Assembly (NCBI GenBank): GCA_016714985.1
Contig: JADKBS010000013.1
Span: 124,001-188,000 of the forward strand
Origin: Saprospiraceae bacterium
Lineage (GTDB): Bacteria; Bacteroidota; Bacteroidia; Chitinophagales; Saprospiraceae
Direction: 5' to 3'
Length of the DNA: 64,000 nt
Shown here: piece by piece, positions 33,476 to 42,257 of the stretch
Layout: each line of letters starts with the position of its first letter
Numbering within the stretch: the stretch's first letter is position 1
Notes under the pieces: generated by a model
What the model saw: the letters and a program-made list of their open reading frames with translations, nothing else
Databases searched by the model: none
Told to the model about the DNA's origin: nothing
Translations under genes and position numbers: made by a program

Positions 33476-34471
33476 CTTAGCAATATTTATATTGAATCAG
33501 ACGAAATTGAAATTGAACAAGATGTTTTCCTTAGACGACCAACTAGGGAGGAACTTGCAGTTGAGAAACCAAGGCTAAAATACCCAAGTGAGTCTGATGA
33601 AATGCGATTTGGTAAAGGTTTGATAGGAGGTGCAATCCTTTCATTTTCTGTTACTAGTGATGAAAAAAATAGTGGGTGGTATCCTAAAGTAATTTCTCAA
33701 CAAATTGAACAATGGACGCATCTTTTTCGACTTTTCAAACCAACTGATTTAACAATTGTGTATCAATCCGTAAGTCCAGTTTCAATATTTGAGACCCCTA
33801 TATATGAAAGCAAAGAACGACCGCAAGACAAGGTATGGCAAGGTAAAGTTGAGCATAGTGAAACAAGTAGTTACAAATTATTCCTTAACGAAATAGAAGA
33901 AGAAACGCTTCGAGCTTTCATAAAGAATATCAAACCAGCATTAGAGAGGATATCTCACACAAATTATTTAAGTGGTAGTTCATACGATTTGGCATTTCAT
34001 CGCTATAATGATTCACTTCTAAAATCTGAAATTAACGTATACAGGATACTTTCTGCAATTACATCATTGGAAGCATTATTGAGCGATGGAAGCACGGAGA
34101 TTAACTTTAAAATCAGGCTACGTGTTGCAAAACTACTTTCTCTGTTTGACCTTAATGCATTAGAAGTTTCAGAAAATATAGGCAAAGCTTACAATTTAAG
34201 GAGTAAACTAGTTCATGGTTCAGAGTTTAAAGATGGGGGCTTTTCAAAACAACATACACATGAAATCCTCAATTATAACCGTCTTTGTTTGTTGATTTTT
34301 CTACAATTAGAAAATATCAAAAGTAAGAAGGATTTAATCAAACTCATTGATAATTCTTTTATTGATGCCAAAAGTGGCGATGAACTAAAAAAATTAGTTG
34401 CAGAAAAAGTGAAAATACCAATCCTAAATCCATTTTCAATACAAAACAAAACTATTCAATCACAAGACTAG
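33476..34471 (+). CDS. Apea-like HEPN domain protein, C-terminal part
   Basis: An open frame of 331 codons following the TAG; the first good ATG is at 33602, giving 289 residues if translated alone. The C-terminal half has the look of an Apea-like HEPN domain: AITSLEALLSDGSTEINFKI, then RLRVAKLLSLFD and AYNLRSKLVHG, where RSKLVH is an Rx4H motif typical of HEPN ribonucleases. HEPN proteins often cleave RNA in defence or stress systems. No nucleotidyltransferase or toxin partner is next to it. Function in this cell is inference only. Confidence 0.6.
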   Translation, partial: LSNIYIESDEIEIEQDVFLRRPTREELAVEKPRLKYPSESDEMRFGKGLIGGAILSFSVTSDEKNSGWYPKVISQQIEQWTHLFRLFKPTDLTIVYQSVSPVSIFETPIYESKERPQDKVWQGKVEHSETSSYKLFLNEIEEETLRAFIKNIKPALERISHTNYLSGSSYDLAFHRYNDSLLKSEINVYRILSAITSLEALLSDGSTEINFKIRLRVAKLLSLFDLNALEVSENIGKAYNLRSKLVHGSEFKDGGFSKQHTHEILNYNRLCLLIFLQLENIKSKKDLIKLIDNSFIDAKSGDELKKLVAEKVKIPILNPFSIQNKTIQSQD

Positions 34472-34538
34472 AGTAACTCAACTACCAAAAACTTGAAATT
34501 AACCAAACTTGAATCGACTTAACAAAAAACAATTAGAG

Positions 34539-34793
34539 ATGAAAGAAATAATCATCAAAAACAAGCAAAATTACTTCAAGGAACATTATCCGTTTGCTGA
34601 AATACCAAAGTTAACTGATAAAAAACTCTGCATACACTGCGATAATATTATCACAGTCGGCGACTTCAAAGTCTTCAAAGATGAAGAAGGGGAAGAGTAT
34701 ATTTGTTGTCCAAATGCACCAAATTGTGATGGCACAGTAATCGATTGGTTTAGATTAGACAACCCTGAGCTCCCTCAAGATACAAATCATTAA
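34539..34793 (+). CDS. Small protein with paired cysteine motifs
   Basis: An 84-residue protein starting MKEIIIKNKQNYFKEHYPF. Two Cys pairs, CIHC (near residue 31) and CCPNAPNC (near 61-68), suggest a zinc ribbon. An ATG with a purine-rich AGAG just before it (34539) is preferred over 34509. Same strand as the HEPN gene, 67 nt downstream, and of the same AT-rich composition, so probably part of the same acquired unit. Function unknown. Confidence 0.6.
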   Translation: MKEIIIKNKQNYFKEHYPFAEIPKLTDKKLCIHCDNIITVGDFKVFKDEEGEEYICCPNAPNCDGTVIDWFRLDNPELPQDTNH

Positions 34794-35110
34794 CAATCAA
34801 CCCCTTACACCCCGCTGTCGCAAGTTTAGCGCAGCGTAACTATGACACCCCCACAACCCCTCAAACCAACCCCTTACACCAAAAAATGATGCTTACCCAG
34901 CCATGCAAAATGGCATAAAACAACAAAAAACGGCCAACCCTCGCATTGCGGAGCAACAGAAAACCCAAGCCTTCTTACCCAACTAACCCTCCTCCCCAAA
35001 CAACTCCTCCATCCCCAGCACCTGTCCACCAGCCCGGTGCTGTGCTTTGCGCAAAACAGCCGCCTCCACCTAGCTCCCGACAACGTTGTTTTTCATCATA
35101 CCCAGCTAAA
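34794..35110. repeat. Intergenic region with right inverted repeat of the island
   Basis: No gene supported. TGTCGCAAG, 8 nt, AGCGTAACT at 34816-34841 is the right-hand inverted repeat. AACCCCTTACACC occurs twice (about 34798 and 34868). The rest is C-rich low-complexity sequence (CAACTCCTCCATCCCCAG). Confidence 0.55.
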
Positions 35111-37564
35111 TCAGCTCAGAAATACTCGTTTTAGCTGGATATGAGCCAACCTTGGACAAGATTTTAACTGCCAACCCCAACTACCCCTCCCCTTCCTCAA
35201 ACACCGACTTCTTCTTTTCTGTTGGTGCAGGCGGTAGCTAAAAGTCAGGTTGATTTGCCGCGTGCGCGATTGGCCATCGTTATAAGTATAAAACGTGGCG
35301 CCCTCGGTCACATGGCGGTGGCGGCGGGAATTGAAGACGTCGCTGACATTGAGGGTGATGGTTGCGTTGTTCTTCAACAAATCTTGGCTGAGGGCAAGGT
35401 CGAGGTAGGCCAGGGGTTTGCGGTAGCCCTGTGTGGTCTGCATCTTCGCTTCGTAATTGCCCCGCACTTGCAGGTCGGTGTTTTTCCAAAAAGTAAAGCG
35501 GGAAGTGATGCGGGCGAACCAACTGTAGGTATCCGCTTGGAAATCTGCGTTCAGGTTGCCACCATCGGTGATGGAGCGGAAGAAGTTGAAATTGCCGTCC
35601 AATTTGACCCATTTGGCGGGGTTATAGGCGGAGGTGAACTCAAGGCCAAAAGCATCCTCCGTGCTCAGGTTTTCGGGGCGGGTGGCAGCAATACCCTCGT
35701 CGTCCACCCGGCGGATCCGCTCGATTTTGCCCGTTGTGTAGCGGTAGTAGATGGAGGAGGAGAGGTTGCCCTGTTCGAAGTATTTGATGTGACCCAACTC
35801 GTAGGCGTCCGTGAACTCAGGGTTCAGGTCGGGGTTGCCACTCCAGAAATTGCGCTCGTCGGAGTAGGTGATAAAAGGGCTGAGGTCGTTGTAGCGTGGG
35901 CGACGGATGCGGCGGCTATAGCTCACCTGCATGGCGTTTTCCTTCGGCAATTCGTAGGTGAGGTGGGCGCTGGGGAAGAAGTTGGCGTAGTTACGTTCGT
36001 TCAACTGCTTGCTCTCCACCAATTCGGTGCTGATGCCCGTCAACTCGGCACGGAGGCCGGCCTGATAGCCGAAATTGCCTATTCTATTGCCAAAAATGCC
36101 ATAGGCGGCGTGGATGTTTTCGAGGTAAAGGAAGCGGTCGTCGAAGCCGGGCAGGGTTTCCCAGACGCCATTTACCTGTTCTTGAAGTAGGAAGTCGTTG
36201 TCCATGTCACGCATGGAAGAGCGCAGGCCGCCCTCCACTTTCCCTTCTTTTCCGATGGGCTGCACGTAGTCGGCCTGTACGAGGTACTGCCGTTCCGACT
36301 CATAGTTGTAGCTGTTCTGCAAGCGGTCAGGCTGGCCCGAAGGGTTGAAGTCCGTGTCGTAGAATTTCTCAGTGTAATCTTGGTCGCTGCTCTCCCAATA
36401 GTCGAGCACACGGACCTCGGCGATGAATTCCTGACCTTTTTTATCAAATGTCTTTTTGTAGGCCAGGGCGTATTCCGAATAAGGTTCCCGCTCAAATTCT
36501 GCCTGCCTGCGGGTGAAGATGTTGACGATATTGCTTTCCGTGCCTGCGAAATCCCGGAAGGTCATGTCCACGGTGCGGTCGCCATCGGTGCGGCGGAGGG
36601 AATAGGAGGCTGTGAGGGTATTTTTCGGGTTCAGGTAAAAATCGAGGCCAGCTCGGGCATTTTGTGCAAAAACGACTTGGTCGCTTTCCCGTGTTTGGTT
36701 GTAGCCAAAGAGGGTGTCGCCAGGGAAGTTCTTTTGGAACAAACTGCCGTCGCCGGGCGAGGTGCGGCGGGTGATGCCGTAATTGATGAAGAAGTTGAGG
36801 CGGTCGTGGCGGTAGTTGACGTTGAGGGCAAGGCCAAGGTTGGACGGGTGGCCCGCTACCAAGTCCACCGAACCGTTGAAGCCGTTGCGCTGCTCTTTTT
36901 TGAGGATGATGTTGATGATGCCACCGACGCCCTCGGCTTCGTAGCGGGCGCTGGGGTTGGTGATGATCTCCACCCGTTCGATGAGGCTGCCCTGCAACTG
37001 CTGCAAGCCACCGCTGCCGTTCACGCTGACGAGGCCGCTGGGCTTGCCGTCTATCAGGATGCGCACGTTGGCGCTGCCCCGCAGGCTGACGTTACCCTCC
37101 ACGTCCACCTGCACGGAGGGGATGTTGGAGAGCAGTTCGGCGGCGTTTCCACCAGCATTGGCGAGGTCTTTCCCGACGTTGAACACCCGCTTGTCGAGGC
37201 CCATCTGCATGGTGCTCTTTTCGGCCTCTACCACGACTTCGTTCAGCAAGGTTGACGACGGCTTCAATTTGATGCTGCCGAGGTCGAGCGGGGCTTTTTT
37301 TACTTCGATTTTTTCAATAAAAATTGCTTCATAAGCGAGGAACTCCACCTTGGCAAAGTAGCTGGCTGGCTTGGCGTCAATGGTAAAAAGGCCAGCATCA
37401 TCGGTGATGGCACCATCCAAGAGCAGGCTGTCCGTGGCGGAGAATAGGCTGACGGTGGCATAGGGCAATGGGCTGCCCGATTGGGCGTCCGTCACTCGGC
37501 CTTTTACTTGGGCTTGGAGGTTGAGGCTTGCGATTGCGAAGCAGCACAACAGGATATTTCTCAT
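35111..37564 (-). CDS. TonB-dependent receptor, outer-membrane beta-barrel family
   Basis: An 817-residue outer-membrane protein. Signal peptide MRNILLCCFAIASLNLQA; a carboxypeptidase-regulatory-like domain (VKGRVTDAQSGSPLPYATV, residues 20-105); a plug domain (LLSNIPSVQVDVEGNVSLRG, NVRILIDGKPSGL, IERVEIITNPSARYEAEG); then the long barrel (GFNGSVDLVAGH to RQINLTFSYRL). No TonB box or SusD partner is evident, so the substrate is open. The last 40 residues (RRSRCLRKGRGSWGW on) look out of frame: shifting one base in the A-run near 35218 gives KKSVFEEGEG and a stop, a more family-like acidic end. Confidence 0.88.
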   Translation of the reverse strand: MRNILLCCFAIASLNLQAQVKGRVTDAQSGSPLPYATVSLFSATDSLLLDGAITDDAGLFTIDAKPASYFAKVEFLAYEAIFIEKIEVKKAPLDLGSIKLKPSSTLLNEVVVEAEKSTMQMGLDKRVFNVGKDLANAGGNAAELLSNIPSVQVDVEGNVSLRGSANVRILIDGKPSGLVSVNGSGGLQQLQGSLIERVEIITNPSARYEAEGVGGIINIILKKEQRNGFNGSVDLVAGHPSNLGLALNVNYRHDRLNFFINYGITRRTSPGDGSLFQKNFPGDTLFGYNQTRESDQVVFAQNARAGLDFYLNPKNTLTASYSLRRTDGDRTVDMTFRDFAGTESNIVNIFTRRQAEFEREPYSEYALAYKKTFDKKGQEFIAEVRVLDYWESSDQDYTEKFYDTDFNPSGQPDRLQNSYNYESERQYLVQADYVQPIGKEGKVEGGLRSSMRDMDNDFLLQEQVNGVWETLPGFDDRFLYLENIHAAYGIFGNRIGNFGYQAGLRAELTGISTELVESKQLNERNYANFFPSAHLTYELPKENAMQVSYSRRIRRPRYNDLSPFITYSDERNFWSGNPDLNPEFTDAYELGHIKYFEQGNLSSSIYYRYTTGKIERIRRVDDEGIAATRPENLSTEDAFGLEFTSAYNPAKWVKLDGNFNFFRSITDGGNLNADFQADTYSWFARITSRFTFWKNTDLQVRGNYEAKMQTTQGYRKPLAYLDLALSQDLLKNNATITLNVSDVFNSRRHRHVTEGATFYTYNDGQSRTRQINLTFSYRLHQQKRRSRCLRKGRGSWGWQLKSCPRLAHIQLKRVFLS

Positions 37565-37619
37565 AATGGTAAGGCTTTAGGGATTTGCGGTCTTAATTGG
37601 CAGGTAGGGAAGTTTTTCG

Positions 37620-37627
37620 CAAAGATA
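37620..37627 (-). promoter_or_regulatory. -7 promoter box of the TonB receptor gene
   Basis: CAAAGATA on the plus strand, TATCTTTG on the minus strand, an exact TAnnTTTG match, 56 nt before the ATG at 37564. Confidence 0.55.
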
Positions 37628-37763
37628 ACCGCTGAAAGCGTGATAAGGATTTGGGTTGTCGCCCTGTCAAGGGTTTGAGTAGATAAAAGGAAGTAGGCAG
37701 TATATAACCCAAAACCGAGCTATAGAAACCGTCGATGAATTATGGAATTACGAAGACAAAAAA

Positions 37764-38315
37764 GCACCAAAGGCCAATAAGCCGGATTCTGTACCCCCAC
37801 GCAAGCAGAGGCTCCATCATTTATCTGGGACCGGCCTCACGGCACGGCCTCTATCTGCCTACCCCCCGGCTCGGGCGAGCCGCCCTTCCACCCTTTCGGG
37901 CATCACCGGTGTACATGACATTTCAACCCGCAAGGTTTACCCGCCCCGACTGTTGCCAGCCGGCGCCGTGCGCTCTTACCGCACGTTTTCACCCTTACCA
38001 CTCGATTGCGGATTACGGGATTTTGGATTTCGGAGCACTTGTTTTTCCCTATGAAAGTGAAAAATAAAATCAGGACAAGTTCCAACTCCGCAAATCAACG
38101 TTTTGTCATCATACCCAAAGTCGAGGCAGAAAATCCCGCGCCCAATCCGAAATCGAATGGCGGTTTTTTTCTGTGGCACTCTCTGTCCGCTGGCCTTCGC
38201 CAACGGCCCACCCGTTAGGTGGTGCGGTGCCCTACGTTGTCCGGACTTTCCTCCCGCCCTACCCCCGGCCCCGAAAGGAAGGAAGCGGTGCAGGCGATGG
38301 AGTAGCCCTTGGTGC
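37764..38315 (-). ncRNA. rnpB: RNase P RNA (bacterial type A) with enlarged P12
   Basis: Catalytic RNA of RNase P, about 552 nt. Helix P1 is formed by GCACCAAGGGC (5' end, 38315-38305) and GCCTTTGGTGC (3' end, 37774-37764), 11 pairs. Core signatures on the minus strand: GGAGGAAAGTCCGGAC, then ACAGAGAGTGCCACAG, GGTAAGGGTGAAAACGTGC, GGTAAGAGCGCAC and ACAGAATCCGGCTTATTGGC. Helix P12 starts with CCATTCGAT and closes with ATCGAGTGG, with about 150 nt between, where a normal P12 has some 20-30 nt. That insert contains ATTTCGGATT and TCCGAAATCC words of the dispersed repeat class. The -7 box is at 38320-38327. A T-run follows the 3' end. Confidence 0.95.
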
Positions 38316-38319
38316 GGGG

Positions 38320-38327
38320 CAAAGCTA
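38320..38327 (-). promoter_or_regulatory. -7 promoter box of rnpB
   Basis: CAAAGCTA on the plus strand, TAGCTTTG on the minus strand, an exact TAnnTTTG match ending 4 nt before the first P1 base, the correct distance for a start at the mature 5' end. Confidence 0.75.
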
Positions 38328-38479
38328 CGGCTGTTTATCCAGAGGTTAGGTCAATAAAATTTGAGCGGGGATTTTGGGTCTTTTTCCCCTTTTTCGTGTG
38401 CCCCTTTCCCTTCAAAAAGCCGAAAAACTGACGAAAAATTTCTCGTTTTTAGCTCAAGCACCAAATCCCAAACAAGCTC

Positions 38480-39025
38480 TTAGGTTTTGCTGACCGCAAC
38501 GAGGTATTGCTTCACAGCATCCAAGGCACGGGCAAGGGTGCGGTCTTGGACGTGGTCGTACCAGCCAATCACCAAGGAAGGCAACTGGAATTCAGGGCCG
38601 TTCCCGAACAGGGCATGCGTAAAAGTCTCGCCCTTTTTTGCTGGGACAACAATGGAAGTGTATTGCCCATCTGGCGAGTTGACGACTTCGATGTTGGCAA
38701 CATCTATGGCCTTGATGGGCAAGAAGTACTTACTGCCCCCAAATGTAACGTCTTTGTCAACCGACTTCCGTATTTCACTCACCTCGAGCAGGTCGCTCCC
38801 AGGTTCGGGCAAGGTGAAAGCGAAAACTTTCCTGAAATGCTTTCCTTCAAGCGAATCGGGCAAGGAGGAGGGCAACTGTTGGGTCAGAATAATGTTAGCA
38901 CTCCATCGAAGGTCTTTTAGCTGCTGCGCTGAACCCGGCTCGGAAGGCTGGGGTGATTGTTGTCCACAAGCAATTAATGAGCAACAGCATAATAGAAGTA
39001 TCTGAAACAAGATTGCGAACTTCAT
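38480..39025 (-). CDS. Lipoprotein of unknown function
   Basis: A 181-residue protein with a lipoprotein signal, MKFAILFQILLLCCCSLIAC (lipobox Cys20), followed by GQQSPQPSEPGSAQQ, a flexible linker. The rest is a compact alpha/beta domain (DLRWSANIILTQQLP, GKHFRKVFAFTLPEPG, SIVVPAKKGETFTHALFGN). I do not recognise the family. The ATG at 39025 is used since the signal peptide begins there; the frame is open to 39085 but the -7 box CAAAAATA at 39044-39051 lies inside that extension. It is divergent from the penicillin-binding protein gene. Confidence 0.7.
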   Translation of the reverse strand: MKFAILFQILLLCCCSLIACGQQSPQPSEPGSAQQLKDLRWSANIILTQQLPSSLPDSLEGKHFRKVFAFTLPEPGSDLLEVSEIRKSVDKDVTFGGSKYFLPIKAIDVANIEVVNSPDGQYTSIVVPAKKGETFTHALFGNGPEFQLPSLVIGWYDHVQDRTLARALDAVKQYLVAVSKT

Positions 39026-39043
39026 GGGCGTATAGTTTGAAGG

Positions 39044-39051
39044 CAAAAATA
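39044..39051 (-). promoter_or_regulatory. -7 promoter box of the lipoprotein gene
   Basis: CAAAAATA on the plus strand, TATTTTTG on the minus strand, fits TAnnTTTG, 18 nt before the ATG. Confidence 0.45.
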
Positions 39052-39244
39052 GCCGAAACTGTGCCGTGTTTTGGATAAGGTTCAAAAACTAAGACGTACT
39101 TAACACAAAAGTTTCGGATTTTCACTAAAATTGCCCCGCTATTGATGTTTGAAAATGGACCAGCCACGGCAAGCGGTGGATTCAGAAGGGAAAGTGACCA
39201 CAAATCAATTTGCCGTCTCATACATTCAACGAACACAGTTATAG

Positions 39245-41650
39245 ATGCAAATTGACCATTCATTGGCAAGTATAAAAGGACTACTACGGAAAATGAATCC
39301 GCTGCCGGTCAAATGGCAGCAAAAGTACCATGCTTTGGCAAGCCAGCGCCCATTGTTGGCTAAATTCATACTGGGCGGCATACTAACGGCCTGCCTATTT
39401 TTCATCCTATCTGCGATTTTCATCACCCTGCTTTTCAATGGACGCTTCGGGCCGATACCATCCACAGCCTCTTTAAAGAACATTGACCACAACCTCGCCT
39501 CGGAGGTCTATTCTGCAGATGGTGTGCTGCTTGGCCGCTACTATATCGAGAACAGGTTGCCCGCCAGCAAGGAAGAAATCCCTGAATGCCTCAAGCAGGC
39601 ATTGGTCGCCGCAGAGGACACCCGTTTCTACAAGCACAGCGGCATTGATTACCGGGCACTGGGACGGGTATTTTTCAAGTCCATCCTCATGCAGGAGGAC
39701 GAATCGGGCGGAGGTAGCACCATCACGCAGCAATTGGCGAAGAACCTCTTTCCGAGGCGAAAATTCTGGCTCCTGAGCCTTCCCATCAACAAGTCGAGGG
39801 AAATGGTCATTGCCACCCGGCTTGAAAAGGTTTATACAAAAGAGGAAATTATCGCACTTTACCTAAACACCATCCCTTTCAGCGGGAATGTGTTTGGAAT
39901 AAAAACCGCTGCCAGCCGGTTCTTCAACATCGAACCCTCAAAACTGAAAACGGAAGAGGCGGCCCTGTTGGTGGGCATGTTGAAGGCAACCACTGCTTAC
40001 CACCCCATCAAGAACCCCGACCGCTCCATTGACCGCCGAAATACCGTGATGGCAAGGATGGAACGTAACGGCTTTTTGACCCAAAAAGAACTCGATTCGC
40101 TAAAGGCGCTGCCGCTCAAGCTCGACTACAAAGTGCGCACCCACAACGAAGGCATCGCCACGCACTTCCGGGAGCACTTGCGGCTGCAATTGGAAGAGGA
40201 ACTGAAAAAACTGACCAAACCGGATGGAAGCGCCTACAATATCTATACCGACGGCCTGAAGATTTATACCACCATTGATTCCAGGATGCAGGAAATGGCC
40301 GAAAAGGCAACCGAGGAAGTGATGCGGAAAATTCAGGCAAACTATTTCAAGCATACTGGCAAGGACAAGGACGCCCGCCTTTACGGCAACGACAACCTGC
40401 TCAACCAACAGGTAAAACTTTCCGACCGGGTACGCATCATGCAGGGGCGAAAGGCCAGTAAAAAAGAAATAGCCGATGCCCTGAAAAAGCCCGTAAAAAT
40501 GACCCTGCTCAACTGGAAAACCGGGCAGGATACTGACACGATGCTCTCTCCCGTTGACTCCGTCAAGTATTACCTGTCATTGCTGAACACGGGCTTTTTG
40601 GCCGTTGACTTCAAGACCGGTGGTGTGAAAGCATGGGTGGGCGGCCTCAACTTCAAATACAACAAGTTCGATCACATCAAGTCTCGCCGACAAGTAGGCT
40701 CCACCTTCAAACCAGTGCTCTACTCCGCTGCCCTTGAAGCTGGCATCAACCCCTGCAAAAACTGGCACAACAAACATATCACCTACGAGGAGTTCGACGG
40801 TTGGGCGCCCAAGAACGTGGACGACAAGTACGGCGGCTACTATAACATGGAAGGGGCATTGAAAAAGTCCGTCAATACCATCGCCGTGCAGGTAATCTTG
40901 GAGATAAAGACGGACTCCGTTATCAACATGGCCCGCCGCATGGGCATTGGTTCGCCCATACCCAAAGAGGCGGGTATCGCCCTCGGCGGTGTTGACCTCA
41001 CGCTTTATGAAATGATCAGTGCCTTCTCCACCATTGCCAACCGGGGCAAGCGGCCTGTCATGCACTATGTCACCAAGGTTGAAACCCGTGATGGTAATCA
41101 GATAAAGGAAATCGTTGCCCCGAAGCCGAAGAGCTTTGTAACGGCCATGTCCGAGATGCACGCCGACATGATGCGCCACTTCCTCACCAAAGTAGTGGAA
41201 AGCGACCGGGGCACAGCCCACCGTTTCCAGGAACAGTTCAAGCACAAAGTGCCCGTGGCCGCCAAGACCGGCACCTCCAACGACAACCGGGACGGCTGGT
41301 TCCTTGGCTTTACGCCCGACCTCTGCGTCGGGGCATGGGTTGGGGGCGAACACCAAGCCGTGCGCTTCCTCGAAACCCGGCTGGGCCAAGGCTCCAGTAC
41401 AGCCATGCCCATCTGCTCCAATTTTTTGAACAGGGTTTATGGGTCGAAGGATTTTGAGAAAATGCTGGAAAACAAGTTCACCGAAATGGACAGCATTACC
41501 TTGGACAAATTGGACTGCTATGGGTTACGGCGAAAAGACAGTGACTCGCTGGATGTGGTTACAGACTCTATCGTGACTCAACCCGCCACCGCCACGCCCG
41601 TGGTGAACGATAATAAAGAAGACCAGTCTCAAGAAAATCAGAACAATTGA
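39245..41650 (+). CDS. Class A penicillin-binding protein (PBP1A type)
   Basis: An 801-residue bifunctional peptidoglycan synthase. It has an inner-membrane anchor (FILGGILTACLFFILSAIFI, about 41-60); a glycosyltransferase domain with EDTRFYKHSGIDYRALGR (catalytic Glu) and GGSTITQQLAKNLF; and a transpeptidase domain with STFKP (SxxK, catalytic Ser), SVNTIA (SxN) and AKTGTSND (KTG). The C-terminal tail is short and acidic (NDNKEDQSQENQNN). All catalytic motifs are intact. The ATG at 39293 (MNPLPVKW) is an alternative start. The end overlaps by 13 nt the convergent rnhB gene. Confidence 0.93.
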   Translation: MQIDHSLASIKGLLRKMNPLPVKWQQKYHALASQRPLLAKFILGGILTACLFFILSAIFITLLFNGRFGPIPSTASLKNIDHNLASEVYSADGVLLGRYYIENRLPASKEEIPECLKQALVAAEDTRFYKHSGIDYRALGRVFFKSILMQEDESGGGSTITQQLAKNLFPRRKFWLLSLPINKSREMVIATRLEKVYTKEEIIALYLNTIPFSGNVFGIKTAASRFFNIEPSKLKTEEAALLVGMLKATTAYHPIKNPDRSIDRRNTVMARMERNGFLTQKELDSLKALPLKLDYKVRTHNEGIATHFREHLRLQLEEELKKLTKPDGSAYNIYTDGLKIYTTIDSRMQEMAEKATEEVMRKIQANYFKHTGKDKDARLYGNDNLLNQQVKLSDRVRIMQGRKASKKEIADALKKPVKMTLLNWKTGQDTDTMLSPVDSVKYYLSLLNTGFLAVDFKTGGVKAWVGGLNFKYNKFDHIKSRRQVGSTFKPVLYSAALEAGINPCKNWHNKHITYEEFDGWAPKNVDDKYGGYYNMEGALKKSVNTIAVQVILEIKTDSVINMARRMGIGSPIPKEAGIALGGVDLTLYEMISAFSTIANRGKRPVMHYVTKVETRDGNQIKEIVAPKPKSFVTAMSEMHADMMRHFLTKVVESDRGTAHRFQEQFKHKVPVAAKTGTSNDNRDGWFLGFTPDLCVGAWVGGEHQAVRFLETRLGQGSSTAMPICSNFLNRVYGSKDFEKMLENKFTEMDSITLDKLDCYGLRRKDSDSLDVVTDSIVTQPATATPVVNDNKEDQSQENQNN

Positions 41651-42240
41651 GCTTGTTCCCCTATTGGCAGTAACCTGAAAGACCTCCGGTGTTCTGATGT
41701 CGGCCCATGCTGGCGTATAGCCTCTCGATGTTCCGCTGTAGGATAGCCTTTGTTCTTTTCCCAACCATATTGCGGGTAATGCACGGCAAGCGTTTCCATG
41801 TACTCATCCCGGTAGGTTTTTGCCAGGATGGATGCTGCGGCAATGCTCATGAAACGCCCATCGCCTTTCACCATGCAGTGGTGCGGGATACCGGGGTAGG
41901 GCTTGAAGCGGTTGCCGTCGATCAGCAGGCTGGTAGGTGTGAGCTTCAATTGGCGCACAGCCCGATGCATCCCCTCCACGCTGGCCCAAAGTATGTTCAG
42001 TTGGTCAATTTCAGATGGGGAAAGGCTGACGACCGACCATGCGAGCGCCTCCCGCTCGATGATGGGGCGCAGTTCTAACCGCTGGTTTTCAGTCAGTTGC
42101 TTGGAGTCGTTAAGAAACGGGTGGGAAAAATCCACGGGCAGGATGACAGCTGCTGCAAACACAGGGCCTGCGAGGCAGCCCCGGCCTGCTTCGTCGCAGC
42201 CGGCTTCGGTTTCGGATTCGTTGTGGAAGGGGAGCAGCAT
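41638..42240 (-). CDS. rnhB: Ribonuclease HII
   Basis: A 200-residue type 2 RNase H that cuts RNA in RNA-DNA hybrids and at single ribonucleotides. Catalytic acids of the family: Asp and Glu in CDEAGRGCLAGPV, Asp in SLLIDGNRF and Asp in KTYRDEYM. Also SIAAASILAKTYRD, and YPQYGWEKNKGYPTAEH near the end. Length normal. Overlaps the 3' end of the PBP gene on the opposite strand. The Rpn-like gene ends 17 nt upstream (stop at 42258), so the two may be co-transcribed. Confidence 0.95.
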   Translation of the reverse strand: MLLPFHNESETEAGCDEAGRGCLAGPVFAAAVILPVDFSHPFLNDSKQLTENQRLELRPIIEREALAWSVVSLSPSEIDQLNILWASVEGMHRAVRQLKLTPTSLLIDGNRFKPYPGIPHHCMVKGDGRFMSIAAASILAKTYRDEYMETLAVHYPQYGWEKNKGYPTAEHREAIRQHGPTSEHRRSFRLLPIGEQAQLF

Positions 42241-42257
42241 GGTAATGCCAGGCAGCT

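Noticed and set aside
36380..37255. 291-codon plus-strand frame opposite the TonB receptor plug
   Set aside because: Val/Gly/Ala-rich antisense reading of a secure gene.
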